Source: CAZRSW01 sp964602845
GTDB lineage: Bacteria > Chloroflexota > Dehalococcoidia > Lucifugimonadales > UBA826
Direction: 5' to 3'
Assembly: GCA_964602845.1 (NCBI GenBank)
Contig: CAZRSW010000002.1
Span: forward strand, 62,001-126,000
Length of the DNA: 64,000 bases
Shown one piece after another: positions 52,269-60,740 of this stretch. Below the pieces are notes generated by a model that saw only the letters and a program-made list of their open reading frames with translations, had not been told where the DNA came from and did not search any database. Position 1 is the stretch's first letter. Every line of letters starts with the position of its first letter. The position numbers were made by a program, and so were the translations under genes.

Positions 52269-52655
52269 ATCAATCCTCCTTAATTAGGTCTGTTCTAGGT
52301 TCTGTCAAATGTGCGTAATACGGCATGGTGCCATGATTTTGCAAGCCAACCCTGTGAATTTTAGCATGAAGGGATATTATGTAGAAGCCTAACGATTTGT
52401 AACTTTCTCCGTCAAATGTGATCAGGGGCCGACAGGGAATCAGATCTGCATGGAAACGAGATTGAGGAAATTGCCAGCGTTGTACTGTTATGATTTCAAG
52501 GAATTACAATCCACTGGACCTTCGCCTAATCGATTTTGTGTGGAGCAAATTCAACATCTTGGAATTGTATAGGGTGAAATGCATTTCAGATTGAAGATAC
52601 CACTTAGAGTATCCACTAAAATTGCGAACAAATTTTAGTTGTTGGGGGTAATCGT
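52269..52655. other. Intergenic region between divergent genes
   Basis: These 387 bp carry no plausible gene. The string GTCAAATGTG occurs twice (around 52305 and 52412), which may be chance. The region should hold promoters for the aldolase and the methyltransferase, but no convincing -35/-10 pair was seen. Confidence 0.4.
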
Positions 52656-53450
52656 ATGATTCATATGTTAGATGATCGATCTAATGAAGCTTGGGCTAAT
52701 GTTTGTGCTGCTATCTCCGAAGATAGCGAAAAGCAAATCAAATTCTATCTGGAAAAATTAGAGGAACATCCCGGGAGTATTTTGGAGCTTGGGTGTGCCA
52801 CAGGGCGGATCACTGAAGGGTTGGTAGCAGCTGGAGCTGATGTTCACGCGATCGATCCGTCGATAGAAATGATAAAGATAGCAAATCGCAGGTTAGGGAA
52901 ATCGCACGATATCGGGAAGGTGACAATTACTCAGGCAACCCTCCTAGGATATAAACCGAGATCGGATGATGCATTTGGAATAGCTATTGTCCCTCATTCC
53001 GGATTTATGTCATTGTTGACACCCAGTGACCAGCAGCAATTCCTCAAGAAAGTGCGGGGCAACTTGTCTCCAAAGGGATGCTTGATTGTCGATATACAGT
53101 CTCCTCATCAGAAGATATTATCTGGTGATCCAGGTGTATTGCACCATGTTAGAGATGTAGAAGGTGGCTCAGGGGATTGGGCCCGTCTGTTTTTATATTC
53201 ACAAAGAGAATTTGACAATTATGAACAAGTGGGACAGGTAAAAGTTGTAGCAGACTATTTTAATAAAGACGGGGTGTTAGCTATGAAAGTGTCTCAAGAT
53301 ATCCAAGTTAGATACACTCACCGCTGGGAAATGAATCATCTACTAACGTTATGTGGATTTGAAGTGATCGGAGTCTATGGGGATTTTTGCGGTGGGCCGT
53401 ATACCTCCGAAAGCTCAAACATGGTGTGGGTAGCGTGTCCTATATCATGA
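52656..53450 (+). CDS. Class I SAM-dependent methyltransferase
   Basis: The 264-residue protein has SAM motif I SILELGCATGRITEGLV and motif II VHAIDPSIEMIKIANRR. FGIAIVPHSGFMSLLT and LSPKGCLIVDIQSP fill the later motif positions. The C-terminal half (MKVSQDIQVRYTHRWEMNHLLTLCGFEVIGVYGDF, key part WEMNHLLTLCGF) matches small-molecule methyltransferases. The substrate is unknown. It stands alone between divergent and convergent genes. Confidence 0.83.
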   Translation: MIHMLDDRSNEAWANVCAAISEDSEKQIKFYLEKLEEHPGSILELGCATGRITEGLVAAGADVHAIDPSIEMIKIANRRLGKSHDIGKVTITQATLLGYKPRSDDAFGIAIVPHSGFMSLLTPSDQQQFLKKVRGNLSPKGCLIVDIQSPHQKILSGDPGVLHHVRDVEGGSGDWARLFLYSQREFDNYEQVGQVKVVADYFNKDGVLAMKVSQDIQVRYTHRWEMNHLLTLCGFEVIGVYGDFCGGPYTSESSNMVWVACPIS

Positions 53451-53488
53451 TGTAATCAGAATAAGACCCATAGCCTCTACACTTTAAT

Positions 53489-54466
53489 TTATTCTCTGTA
53501 TAGATGGCAGACCGTACTGTGATCTTGACTTGGCCAGCTCAATATCGGCTCAACAGAGTCACAATTATCCATGCGAGATGGACATCTTTCGTGAAAGTGA
53601 CAACCTGATGGAGGATTTACAGGGGAAGGAACCTCACCCGTTAGTATAATTTCTTCTCGATCGTCATCAGGATGTGAGGGCAGAGCCGCAGACATGAGAG
53701 CCCTAGTGTATGGATGAAGAGGGTTGTCAAAAAGTTCGTCAGTGTTTGATTCTTCCACGATCCTACCTAAATACATCACCCCCACTCTGTCGCACATGTA
53801 GCGTACAGTTGCCAAATGGTGTGCAATTAGAAGATAAGTTAAACCGTGTTCTTTTTGAAGATCTTCTAAAAGGTTCATGATCTGCGCTCTAATTGACACG
53901 TCGAGGGCTGAGACTGGCTCATCTAGCACGATCAACTTGGGGTTGAGGGCTAGGGCTCTTGCAACTCCTATTCGCTGTCTTTGGCCACCTGAGAACTCAT
54001 GGGGGTAGAGCTTTGACTGGTATGAGTCAAGTCCCACCTCCTCCAGTAAGCTTGAGACTTTATGTCGGATTTCCTTCCTTGTCATGGCAGTATTGATTTC
54101 CAGGGGTTCGCCAATGATGGATTCAACCCGCATCCTTGGGTTAAGAGAAGCCCATGGATCTTGGAAAACAGCTTGCACAGATGATTTATAGACCCGTCTG
54201 CCTACTTTGCTAAAATTTGATGTCGCCTCACCCTCAAATAAGATCTCCCCATCAGTGGGCTGCTCAAGCATTAAGATCATTTTGGCAGTTGTTGATTTTC
54301 CGCAGCCAGATTCTCCCACTAACCCATAAGTAGTTCCAGCTTCAATATCTAGGTTAATACCATCAACGGCTTTGAGCCATTGGTTCGCTTTAAGGAATCG
54401 TCGACCGACCGGAAAATATTTCTTGATATTCCTTAACTGGAGAATGTTGTTATCACGGGTTGACAT
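53489..54466 (-). CDS. ABC transporter ATP-binding protein, OppF/DppF type
   Basis: The 325-residue ATPase has Walker A GLVGESGCGKSTTAK, the Q-loop VFQDPWASLNPRMRV, the ABC signature FSGGQRQRIGVARAL, Walker B LIVLDEPVSALD, and the H-loop LLIAHHLATV. The C-terminal oligopeptide-ABC extension has the four-cysteine pattern CHFHERCPSRMDNC with a later cysteine, typical of OppD/F Fe-S or zinc-binding tails. It works in a heterodimer with the ATPase encoded 2 bp upstream. No permease or binding protein is adjacent. Confidence 0.95.
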   Translation of the reverse strand: MSTRDNNILQLRNIKKYFPVGRRFLKANQWLKAVDGINLDIEAGTTYGLVGESGCGKSTTAKMILMLEQPTDGEILFEGEATSNFSKVGRRVYKSSVQAVFQDPWASLNPRMRVESIIGEPLEINTAMTRKEIRHKVSSLLEEVGLDSYQSKLYPHEFSGGQRQRIGVARALALNPKLIVLDEPVSALDVSIRAQIMNLLEDLQKEHGLTYLLIAHHLATVRYMCDRVGVMYLGRIVEESNTDELFDNPLHPYTRALMSAALPSHPDDDREEIILTGEVPSPVNPPSGCHFHERCPSRMDNCDSVEPILSWPSQDHSTVCHLYRE

Positions 54467-54468
54467 GT

Positions 54469-55497
54469 TTAATAACCCTGCTTATTTGGTGAAGCGTAAT
54501 TTGCCTTGATACCGTTTTCAGAAAGCCAACAGGCATATGAATGGCCATCGTCTAATTCGAAGTTGTCCGGATATGCCTGTCGACATTTGTCCATGACTTT
54601 AGGGCACCTGTCGGCAAAAGAACACTCGTTTTTAAGGTCCCATAGAGGTGGCGGGTTACCCGGAATTGAGTATAGCCTATCCACATTCTCCTCTAATTTT
54701 GGGACGGATTGGATTAGAGCTTGGGTATACGGGTGTTGCGGGTTATTGAAGATTTGCCTGACGTCGCCCTGCTCAACAATTTTTCCAGCGTACATTACGG
54801 CGACCTTGTCGCACATTTTCGCCACTATTCCGAAATCATGTGTAATGAAAATAATGGCGACTCCAGTCTCCTCCTGTAGTTCTCGTAGCAGGCGCAGGTA
54901 TTGAGCCTGAATCGTCGCGTCTAATGAGGTTGTTGGTTCGTCGGCGATAAGAACAACTGGGTTGCAAGATAGCCCGATTGCGCCAATCACCCTTTGCCTC
55001 ATCCCACCGGACAACTGATGGGGGTAATCTTTCATCCTAACGTCAGGTGCAGGAATTCTCACTTTACGCAACATGTCAATGACGGATGTTTTAAGATCTT
55101 TGCCCCTCATTTTCTTGTGAATCTTTAGAGGCTCTGCAACCTGATTTTCAATGTTGAATACGGGATTTAAGGCGGTCATAGGGTCCTGAAGAACCATTGC
55201 TACCCGCCCTCCCCTGACCTGTTGCATATCTTGCTCGCTTAACTGAAGTATATCTTCGCCCTCCAGGAGAATTTTACCTCCGACGATATGACCAGGAGGG
55301 GAAGGAACTAACCTCATTATCGAAAGGGATGTTACTGATTTACCTGATCCAGATTCGCCAACAACGCCCAAAGTTTCACCTTTTTTGAGTTTGAAGCTGA
55401 CCCCATCAACAGCCTTTACTACTCCCCATCGTGTCACAAAATGTGTTTTAAGATCTTTTAATTCCAGAACGGTTTGACCCGATTCTTCGATAGTCAT
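54469..55497 (-). CDS. ABC transporter ATP-binding protein, OppD/DppD type
   Basis: The 342-residue ATPase has Walker A GVVGESGSGKSVTSL, the Q-loop VLQDPMTALNPVFNI, the signature LSGGMRQRVIGAIGL, Walker B VLIADEPTTSLDAT, and the H-loop FITHDFGIVAKM. The C-terminal oligopeptide extension has CSFADRCPKVMDKC. ATG at 55497 is preferred because GAGG stands eight bases before it. An upstream ATG at 55515 lacks such a site. Paired with the OppF-type ATPase immediately downstream. These may energise the permeases at 29.7-31.3 kb. Confidence 0.95.
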   Translation of the reverse strand: MTIEESGQTVLELKDLKTHFVTRWGVVKAVDGVSFKLKKGETLGVVGESGSGKSVTSLSIMRLVPSPPGHIVGGKILLEGEDILQLSEQDMQQVRGGRVAMVLQDPMTALNPVFNIENQVAEPLKIHKKMRGKDLKTSVIDMLRKVRIPAPDVRMKDYPHQLSGGMRQRVIGAIGLSCNPVVLIADEPTTSLDATIQAQYLRLLRELQEETGVAIIFITHDFGIVAKMCDKVAVMYAGKIVEQGDVRQIFNNPQHPYTQALIQSVPKLEENVDRLYSIPGNPPPLWDLKNECSFADRCPKVMDKCRQAYPDNFELDDGHSYACWLSENGIKANYASPNKQGY

Positions 55498-56006
55498 GCG
55501 GATAACCTCATACATTTAGGTAGACCAGGTAGTTGTAGGTAATTATATGATGAGGAAGGTTTGCAAGTATAGTGCAGAGGGGTGCCCCTCAACAGATCCC
55601 CATAATCCTCCTTTTTAAAACCCCATTTATTTTAGGGGAAGCGTGATGGGCTATTTAAGATGGTCAATGCGGGTGCGATTTACAGTCAAACAATCTCATC
55701 ATTTGGACCGAATTTCCTGTGCTAGGAACTTATCTGTGTGAGAGCATAGTGAAGGGTAAAAAAGATGATACATTGGGAAGAACTGTGGTGGATTATCCCC
55801 ACCTCAAAATAANNNNNNNNNNNNNNNNNNNNNNNNNNNNNNNNNNNNNNNNNNNNNNNNNNNNNNNNNNNNNNNNNNNNNNNNNNNNNNNNNNNNNNNN
55901 NNNNNNNNNNNNAAAAAAGATGATACATTGGGAAGAACTGTGGTGGATTATCCCCACCTCAAAATAAAATAATAATAGGTGAGACTGAAAAGTAAAGGAA
56001 ATTATA
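55498..56006. other. Intergenic region with false assembly gap and small palindromes
   Basis: Between divergent genes, no gene is recognised. GAGGGG-TG-CCCCTC (55577-55590) and CCCC-N10-GGGG (near 55622-55640) are small inverted repeats. The 100-N run at 55813-55912 is flanked by identical 55-bp ends. The sequence just before the ADH start is very A-rich. Confidence 0.5.
55758..55967. other. False assembly gap: 55-bp duplication around 100 N
   Basis: Bases 55758-55812 and 55913-55967 are identical over 55 bp and enclose exactly 100 N. The same length as at 44726-44935 points to a de Bruijn k-mer of 55 and unmerged overlapping contigs. The true sequence should continue from 55812 to 55968. 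Confidence 0.93.
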
Positions 56007-57068
56007 ATGAAAGCCATGGTATATAGAGGCAATAGAAAATTGGACTTAGAGGAAGTTCCTGATCCTGTTGCTGGATATGGAGAAGTAGTAATCAAAGTGG
56101 ATTATTGTGGTATCTGCGCCACTGATATTGAAGAGTACATCTATGGGCCCAATTTTATAGATGCCCATAAGCCGAATATGGTCACGGGAGAGAAGATGCC
56201 TTTCATAACGGGGCATGAAATTACAGGAACGGTTTCAGAAGTTGGTGCCGAAACAAAAAAAGATTTATTGGGGAAAAGGGTAGTTCTCGATGGCATCTTA
56301 TCTTGCAAAAAATGCTCGCGCTGCGATGCTGGCGATACATCTCAATGTTTATTGGGTATGGCGGCAGTGGGATTTGCCTGTGATGGGGGATTGGCTGAAT
56401 ATATGAAATGGCCTTCAGACCAGGTAATCGTTTTGCCGGATAACGTAACATCTGTAGAGGCGGCCCTTGTTGAACCGGCTTCGGTGGCGATGCATGCAGT
56501 TGATAAAGCTAACATCATACGGGGTCATAAGGTTGTAATTATAGGAGCCGGCACAGTTGGATTGTTGAGTTTACAGTTGGCGAAAAATATTGGTGCTTAT
56601 GTCTCTGTTATTGACGTCAGGGAAGTCAGCCTTTCGAAGGCTATAGAGTTGGGCGCAGATAAGGTTATCAATGCCAGTATGGAAAATGTCACAGAGTTCT
56701 CGAGAAATGTCTCGGCTCATGAGCGCCCCGATGTGGTAATTGATGCCGCAGGAGGACGTGATACGGTTGATACAGCAATTGACCTTGTTCGAAATGGAGG
56801 GCGGGTGGTTTTAGTAGCAATATACTCAGCCAACAATATTGTTGATTTTAATAAATTGGTTGGAACCGAGAAAGAGGTTGTTGGCTCCCTAGCATATGTC
56901 AGGAGAGATGTTGAAAGGGTAGTGAACTTACTCACTGAAGGTAAACTTCACACTAAACCTCTTGTATCTGAGGTAATTAGCCTCGATGAGGTGAAGAGCA
57001 AGGGCTTTGAACGAATGATGTCTCCTGACAAGGATATCTTCAGGATACTAGTTAAACCAAGCCGTTGA
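56007..57068 (+). CDS. Zinc-dependent alcohol dehydrogenase (MDR family, sorbitol/butanediol/threonine dehydrogenase-like)
   Basis: The 353-residue medium-chain dehydrogenase has catalytic zinc ligands Cys37 (YCGICATD), His70 and Glu71 (TGHEITG). Structural zinc cysteines are 100, 103, 106 and 114 (SCKKCSRCDAGDTSQC). The Rossmann motif VIIGAGTVGLLSLQLAK and the acidic residue in VIDVREVS suggest NAD preference. The presence of both zincs places it among polyol, threonine or butanediol dehydrogenases. The substrate is unknown. It is flanked by non-coding regions and appears monocistronic. Confidence 0.92.
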   Translation: MKAMVYRGNRKLDLEEVPDPVAGYGEVVIKVDYCGICATDIEEYIYGPNFIDAHKPNMVTGEKMPFITGHEITGTVSEVGAETKKDLLGKRVVLDGILSCKKCSRCDAGDTSQCLLGMAAVGFACDGGLAEYMKWPSDQVIVLPDNVTSVEAALVEPASVAMHAVDKANIIRGHKVVIIGAGTVGLLSLQLAKNIGAYVSVIDVREVSLSKAIELGADKVINASMENVTEFSRNVSAHERPDVVIDAAGGRDTVDTAIDLVRNGGRVVLVAIYSANNIVDFNKLVGTEKEVVGSLAYVRRDVERVVNLLTEGKLHTKPLVSEVISLDEVKSKGFERMMSPDKDIFRILVKPSR

Positions 57069-57433
57069 ATAACTAAGGATGTTTGCTGTCCCATCTTGAT
57101 CCAGTTACGACTCAAGGTTGCCACTTTACCTCTCTTTATTGAAGATTTAGATACTATTTGCATGAAATATGTGTTTGCAAAATCTTTTAGGTGGGTTAGA
57201 ATGTCCACTCGTGCTTGAATAAGTTATCAGAATTATCCTGGTTTAGGGTGCGCTTTAGATATCTTTTTGATCGCGAAAGTTGGGATTTATGGAGAGGAAT
57301 ATTGTTGGGTTGCCCGATGGGATTTTTAGTGCGAAAAGTAATTAGTTAATTCCGCAATAGATGATTTGGTGAAGTTGATAATTGTGGATATGTTAGGGCT
57401 CGAGGGGGCCCATTATTTTTAGGAGTTTATTTG
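57069..57433. other. Intergenic region with no recognised feature
   Basis: These 365 bp contain no convincing ORF, RNA gene, terminator or repeat. It presumably includes the promoter of the small zinc-ribbon gene at 57434. Confidence 0.4.
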
Positions 57434-57640
57434 ATGGTTTTTTATAAGTCTTGCCCGAAATGTCGAGGAGATATGGATCAGAGACAGGATCTGTATGGAG
57501 ACTTCAGGGAATGTTTACAATGCGGTTATACGCAGGAGGTAGGTCGGCACCCAGAGGGCACACTGGTTGAGGGCGGAAATCACCACGCGGAGTCAGGAAC
57601 CTCAAGTGATACGGATGTGCCTAAGGTCGTGGGGTTATAG
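57434..57640 (+). CDS. Small zinc-ribbon protein
   Basis: The 68-residue protein has a ribbon KSCPKCRGDMDQ then ECLQCGYTQEVG, with DLYGDFR between, and a disordered polar tail. ATG at 57434 is preferred over the in-frame TTG at 57431; AGGAG stands eight bases upstream. The layout matches the protein at 49279. Function is unknown; a nucleic-acid or protein-binding role is possible. Confidence 0.68.
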   Translation: MVFYKSCPKCRGDMDQRQDLYGDFRECLQCGYTQEVGRHPEGTLVEGGNHHAESGTSSDTDVPKVVGL

Positions 57641-57804
57641 GGTGATCCTACGGCTGTAATGGCCTTTGCAAATACGATATATCTGTTGTTTCCTTGATGC
57701 CTGAGTCCTCAGCGGACTGATTGACGTATTGACTGTACCTATATAGAATTTCAAGTGGTCTGTACCCTGTTATTAAACCCATGAACTTTCGTGAGGAACT
57801 AGAG

Positions 57805-58161
57805 ATGACAACGAAGAGTACTCCAAGCCCTCTCACTATTACCATCAGTGAGGATGCGGCTCTCCATGTAAAAGAATTTGCCTCAGCGGAAGGTAAACCT
57901 AATTCTAATCTTCGGGTTGGGGTAAAGGGTGGGGGTTGTTCGGGTCTTACTTATGTTCTAGAAATTGTTGACGAAGAACCTAAGGAAAATGACAAGGTCG
58001 TTGAAGGGAATGGAGTGAGGTTGTTTGTGGATAAAAAGCAATATGTATTCCTTGCGGGAACGGTACTGGAATACTCAGGAGGGTTGAACGGTAAGGGATT
58101 TGTTTTCAACAATCCCAATGCCAAGACAACCTGCGGCTGCGGCACCTCATTCAGCGTGTGA
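57805..58161 (+). CDS. Iron-sulfur cluster assembly/insertion protein, IscA/ErpA family
   Basis: A-type carriers deliver Fe-S clusters to target proteins. The protein of about 118 residues has the three conserved cysteines in KGGGCSGLTYVLE and KTTCGCGTSF, and FVFNNPNAK before the last pair. ATG at 57805 is preferred because GAGGA stands seven bases upstream. An upstream ATG at 57781 is possible. It lies 29 bp before a YgfZ-like gene, a functional partner in 4Fe-4S maturation. Confidence 0.93.
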   Translation: MTTKSTPSPLTITISEDAALHVKEFASAEGKPNSNLRVGVKGGGCSGLTYVLEIVDEEPKENDKVVEGNGVRLFVDKKQYVFLAGTVLEYSGGLNGKGFVFNNPNAKTTCGCGTSFSV

Positions 58162-58190
58162 CGCGATAATGTAAGGTATGGCTTGCGTTG

Positions 58191-59123
58191 ATGAATTGTG
58201 GACCTGAAAATCTAACAGAGGGTGACGTTTCGCCTCGCCTCTTTGATATGTCTGAATATCTAGGACGCATACACATTTCCGGTTTGGATACTATAGATTT
58301 GCTTGATCGTCTATCAACTAACAAGATGACACAGCTGGTTAAGGAAGGTGACGGGGTCGTCACAGTAGTTACAACTAATAAAGGACGCATTCTAGATGTA
58401 GTTTCGGTAAATAAAATTGAAGATGGTTTCTTAGTTGTCACCAGTGGTGAAGCAACCTCAAAAATATGTGAATGGATAGACTTCTATACTTTTATGGAAG
58501 ACGTCAGTCTAAGAAATGTTTCGGACAAAATGGGACATGTTAGGCTCATTGGTGCTGAATCTTTATCCGGAGTTATAGATTCCGAATACCCAGTAAGAAC
58601 GCACCATTCCAGTAAAGCTTTGGTCCTTGGTATGCCATGTTTGGTTATCCGCACTAAAATGGACTATGTTCCCTGCTTAGACATCATCTCATTGTCTGGT
58701 TCGTCTGAACCTTTACTGGATTATTTGAGTAAAGAATACCAGCTCATAGACTCTGATGAGTTTGAAGACTTAAGGATCCTATTAGGGTTGCCCAAATTTG
58801 GTAAAGAATTAACGGAATCCTATAATCCTCTAGAAATAGGATTGGATTCCCATATAAGCTTTAACAAAGGTTGCTATATTGGACAAGAGGTTGTTGCCAG
58901 ATTGAATACTTATGACAAGGTGCAACGCAAACTTGTGGCGCTTTCATGGGTAGGGGAATTGCCGAGGAGCGAAATCACCAAGGATGGCAAGCAAGTAGGC
59001 GTGGTTACTTCGAGGGGGGAGGGCATTGGGGTAGGACTGGTGCGAAAGACCCATGCTGAAATAGGAGAAAATTTGTTGTGTGGAAGCGTTCCTTTGACAA
59101 TCAAGGCATTATTATCAGGATAG
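58191..59123 (+). CDS. Folate-binding YgfZ/GcvT-like protein (Fe-S protein maturation)
   Basis: YgfZ-family proteins use tetrahydrofolate to support maturation or repair of some Fe-S enzymes such as MiaB. The 310-residue protein has the diagnostic FNKGCYIGQEVVAR motif with its redox cysteine. Its N-terminal GcvT-like half has LGRIHISGLDTIDLLDRLSTN (key part ISGLDTIDLLDRL) and VTTNKGRILDVV. ATG at 58191 is preferred over the TTG at 58188. It follows the IscA/ErpA gene by 29 bp. Confidence 0.92.
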   Translation: MNCGPENLTEGDVSPRLFDMSEYLGRIHISGLDTIDLLDRLSTNKMTQLVKEGDGVVTVVTTNKGRILDVVSVNKIEDGFLVVTSGEATSKICEWIDFYTFMEDVSLRNVSDKMGHVRLIGAESLSGVIDSEYPVRTHHSSKALVLGMPCLVIRTKMDYVPCLDIISLSGSSEPLLDYLSKEYQLIDSDEFEDLRILLGLPKFGKELTESYNPLEIGLDSHISFNKGCYIGQEVVARLNTYDKVQRKLVALSWVGELPRSEITKDGKQVGVVTSRGEGIGVGLVRKTHAEIGENLLCGSVPLTIKALLSG

Positions 59124-59191
59124 CTATCGATACATGTAAGTCTAAGTGGCCTAGCGTCAAATTCGAATAACTTGTCCGCAGATTTATTTAA

Positions 59192-59965
59192 TTAGACTGA
59201 ATATTCTCCATATTTGTTTGCCATAAGAGTGACCCCGCCGTCGACGGTTAATACCTGTCCCCGGATCATAATCGCGTCTTTCGAACACAGGAAAAGGGTC
59301 GCTTTCGCAAGATCTTCGATTGTGACCATTCGCCCGGCCAAGGTCTGTTGGCCTGAGCTTACCATGTTGTCTCTATTGGGGAATGTGTCTAATGCGTCGG
59401 TCATCACGTAACCCCCTGACACGGTATTCACATTGATATTTTTGCCTGATAGTTCGACTGCTAAATAACGAGTGAGGGATTCTAAGGCGGCTTTTGAGGC
59501 TCCGACAGAAAGGTAGTATGGGAGTACGGTGCGGGATCCTTCGGAGGAAATGTTAACTATACTTCCACCGTTAACCATTAACTTCGATGCTTCTATTGAG
59601 CAAATCCATGGTGCCCGGGCATTAATGTTCATTGCCCAGTCCCAGTGCTTAGGCTCGAGGCGCTCAGCTTCCCGTTGAACTCCTGAGGCCGCATTGTTGA
59701 TTAGAATGTCGAGATGACCGTATTTAGCCTTTATCTCCTCAAACATCCACGATATCTTGTCGACCTCTCCTAAATGAGCTTTAATCGTGGAACAGGAAAC
59801 ACCTAAATCTTCAATGGCCTTCTGGGTTTCTAGGGCAGATCTGCGGTTTCGTAGATAGTTGATGATGATGTTTGCTCCATTCCTAGCAAACTCTATCGCG
59901 ATCCCTTTCCCAATGCCCCTCGAGCCACCTGTTATCAAAACCAGTTTATCTGTGAATTCGCTCAT
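59192..59965 (-). CDS. fabL: FabL-type enoyl-ACP reductase (SDR family)
   Basis: The 257-residue SDR protein has the cofactor motif LVLITGGSRGIGKG and the DILINNAASG segment. The active site reads YYLSVGASKAALESLTRYL: a Y-x6-K spacing, as in Bacillus FabL, where FabG has Y-x3-K. The C-terminal GGYVMTDALDTFPNRDNM and AGRMVTIEDLAKATLFLCS and MIRGQVLTVDGG segments also track FabL. It would catalyse the last reduction of the fatty-acid elongation cycle with NADPH and should be triclosan-tolerant. ATG at 59965 is chosen over one overlapping fabG. Last gene of the fab cluster. Confidence 0.85.
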   Translation of the reverse strand: MSEFTDKLVLITGGSRGIGKGIAIEFARNGANIIINYLRNRRSALETQKAIEDLGVSCSTIKAHLGEVDKISWMFEEIKAKYGHLDILINNAASGVQREAERLEPKHWDWAMNINARAPWICSIEASKLMVNGGSIVNISSEGSRTVLPYYLSVGASKAALESLTRYLAVELSGKNINVNTVSGGYVMTDALDTFPNRDNMVSSGQQTLAGRMVTIEDLAKATLFLCSKDAIMIRGQVLTVDGGVTLMANKYGEYSV

Positions 59966-59987
59966 AAGTTTAGTTGCCTGTCTAGAA

Positions 59988-60740
59988 TTATATGGCCATC
60001 CCACCATCTATGCTGATAGCTTGTCCAGTTATGTATTTCGCCTTATCACTTGCAAGAAACGCGACCATATGGGCGATATCTTCAACTTCGCCGAATCTAG
60101 ACATGGGTATCCAGGTCATTATGGTTTCTTTCTGTTTATCGGTGAGGCTGTCAACCGTTTCGGTATTTATATATCCTGGGGTTATTGTATTTACAGTAAT
60201 GTTGCGGGTGGCGACTTCTTTCGCTAAAGAATAAGTAAATCCCATGATTGCTGCTTTCGATGCTGAATAGTTTGCTTGCCCGATGTTTCCTCTTATCCCA
60301 ACGACCGATCCGATATTAATGATTCTCCCCCACCGTGACCGAATCATATTTCTAATAACTGCCTTGCTACAGTAGAAGGTTCCGTTGAGATTTGTGTCAA
60401 TGACCCTTTCCCATGATTCCGTTGACATCCTCACTAGTAGATCGTCGTCTATTATTCCTGCATTGTTGACAAGGATGTCTATTTGACCAAAGCGGTTGAT
60501 GACGGCATCAACCATACCGGAGACTTCATCAAGTTTTCCAACATCGGCCTTGATAGCGAAGGTGTCGACCCCGGTTTTCCTTAATAATTCGACGGTCTCT
60601 TCTGCGGATTCTGGTGAAGAATAGTAATTTACGGCAACAGAGACTCCCATCTCCGCGAGCCGCAAAGCTGACGCCCTTCCTATTCCTTTGGAAGCGCCGG
60701 TTACGAGTGCGAACTTCCCTGAAAGTTCAGATTTATTCAC
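59988..60740 (-). CDS. fabG: 3-oxoacyl-ACP reductase
   Basis: FabG reduces 3-oxoacyl-ACP with NADPH. The 250-residue SDR protein has ALVTGASKGIGRASAL, DILVNNAGIIDDDLL, the Ser in IINIGSVVG, and YSASKAAIMGF with the Y-x3-K site, then NTITPGYINTE. The GTG start at 60740 overlaps the plsX stop (GTGA) and has AGGAG five bases upstream, so translation is coupled to plsX. It lies directly upstream of fabL. Confidence 0.95.
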   Translation of the reverse strand: MNKSELSGKFALVTGASKGIGRASALRLAEMGVSVAVNYYSSPESAEETVELLRKTGVDTFAIKADVGKLDEVSGMVDAVINRFGQIDILVNNAGIIDDDLLVRMSTESWERVIDTNLNGTFYCSKAVIRNMIRSRWGRIINIGSVVGIRGNIGQANYSASKAAIMGFTYSLAKEVATRNITVNTITPGYINTETVDSLTDKQKETIMTWIPMSRFGEVEDIAHMVAFLASDKAKYITGQAISIDGGMAI

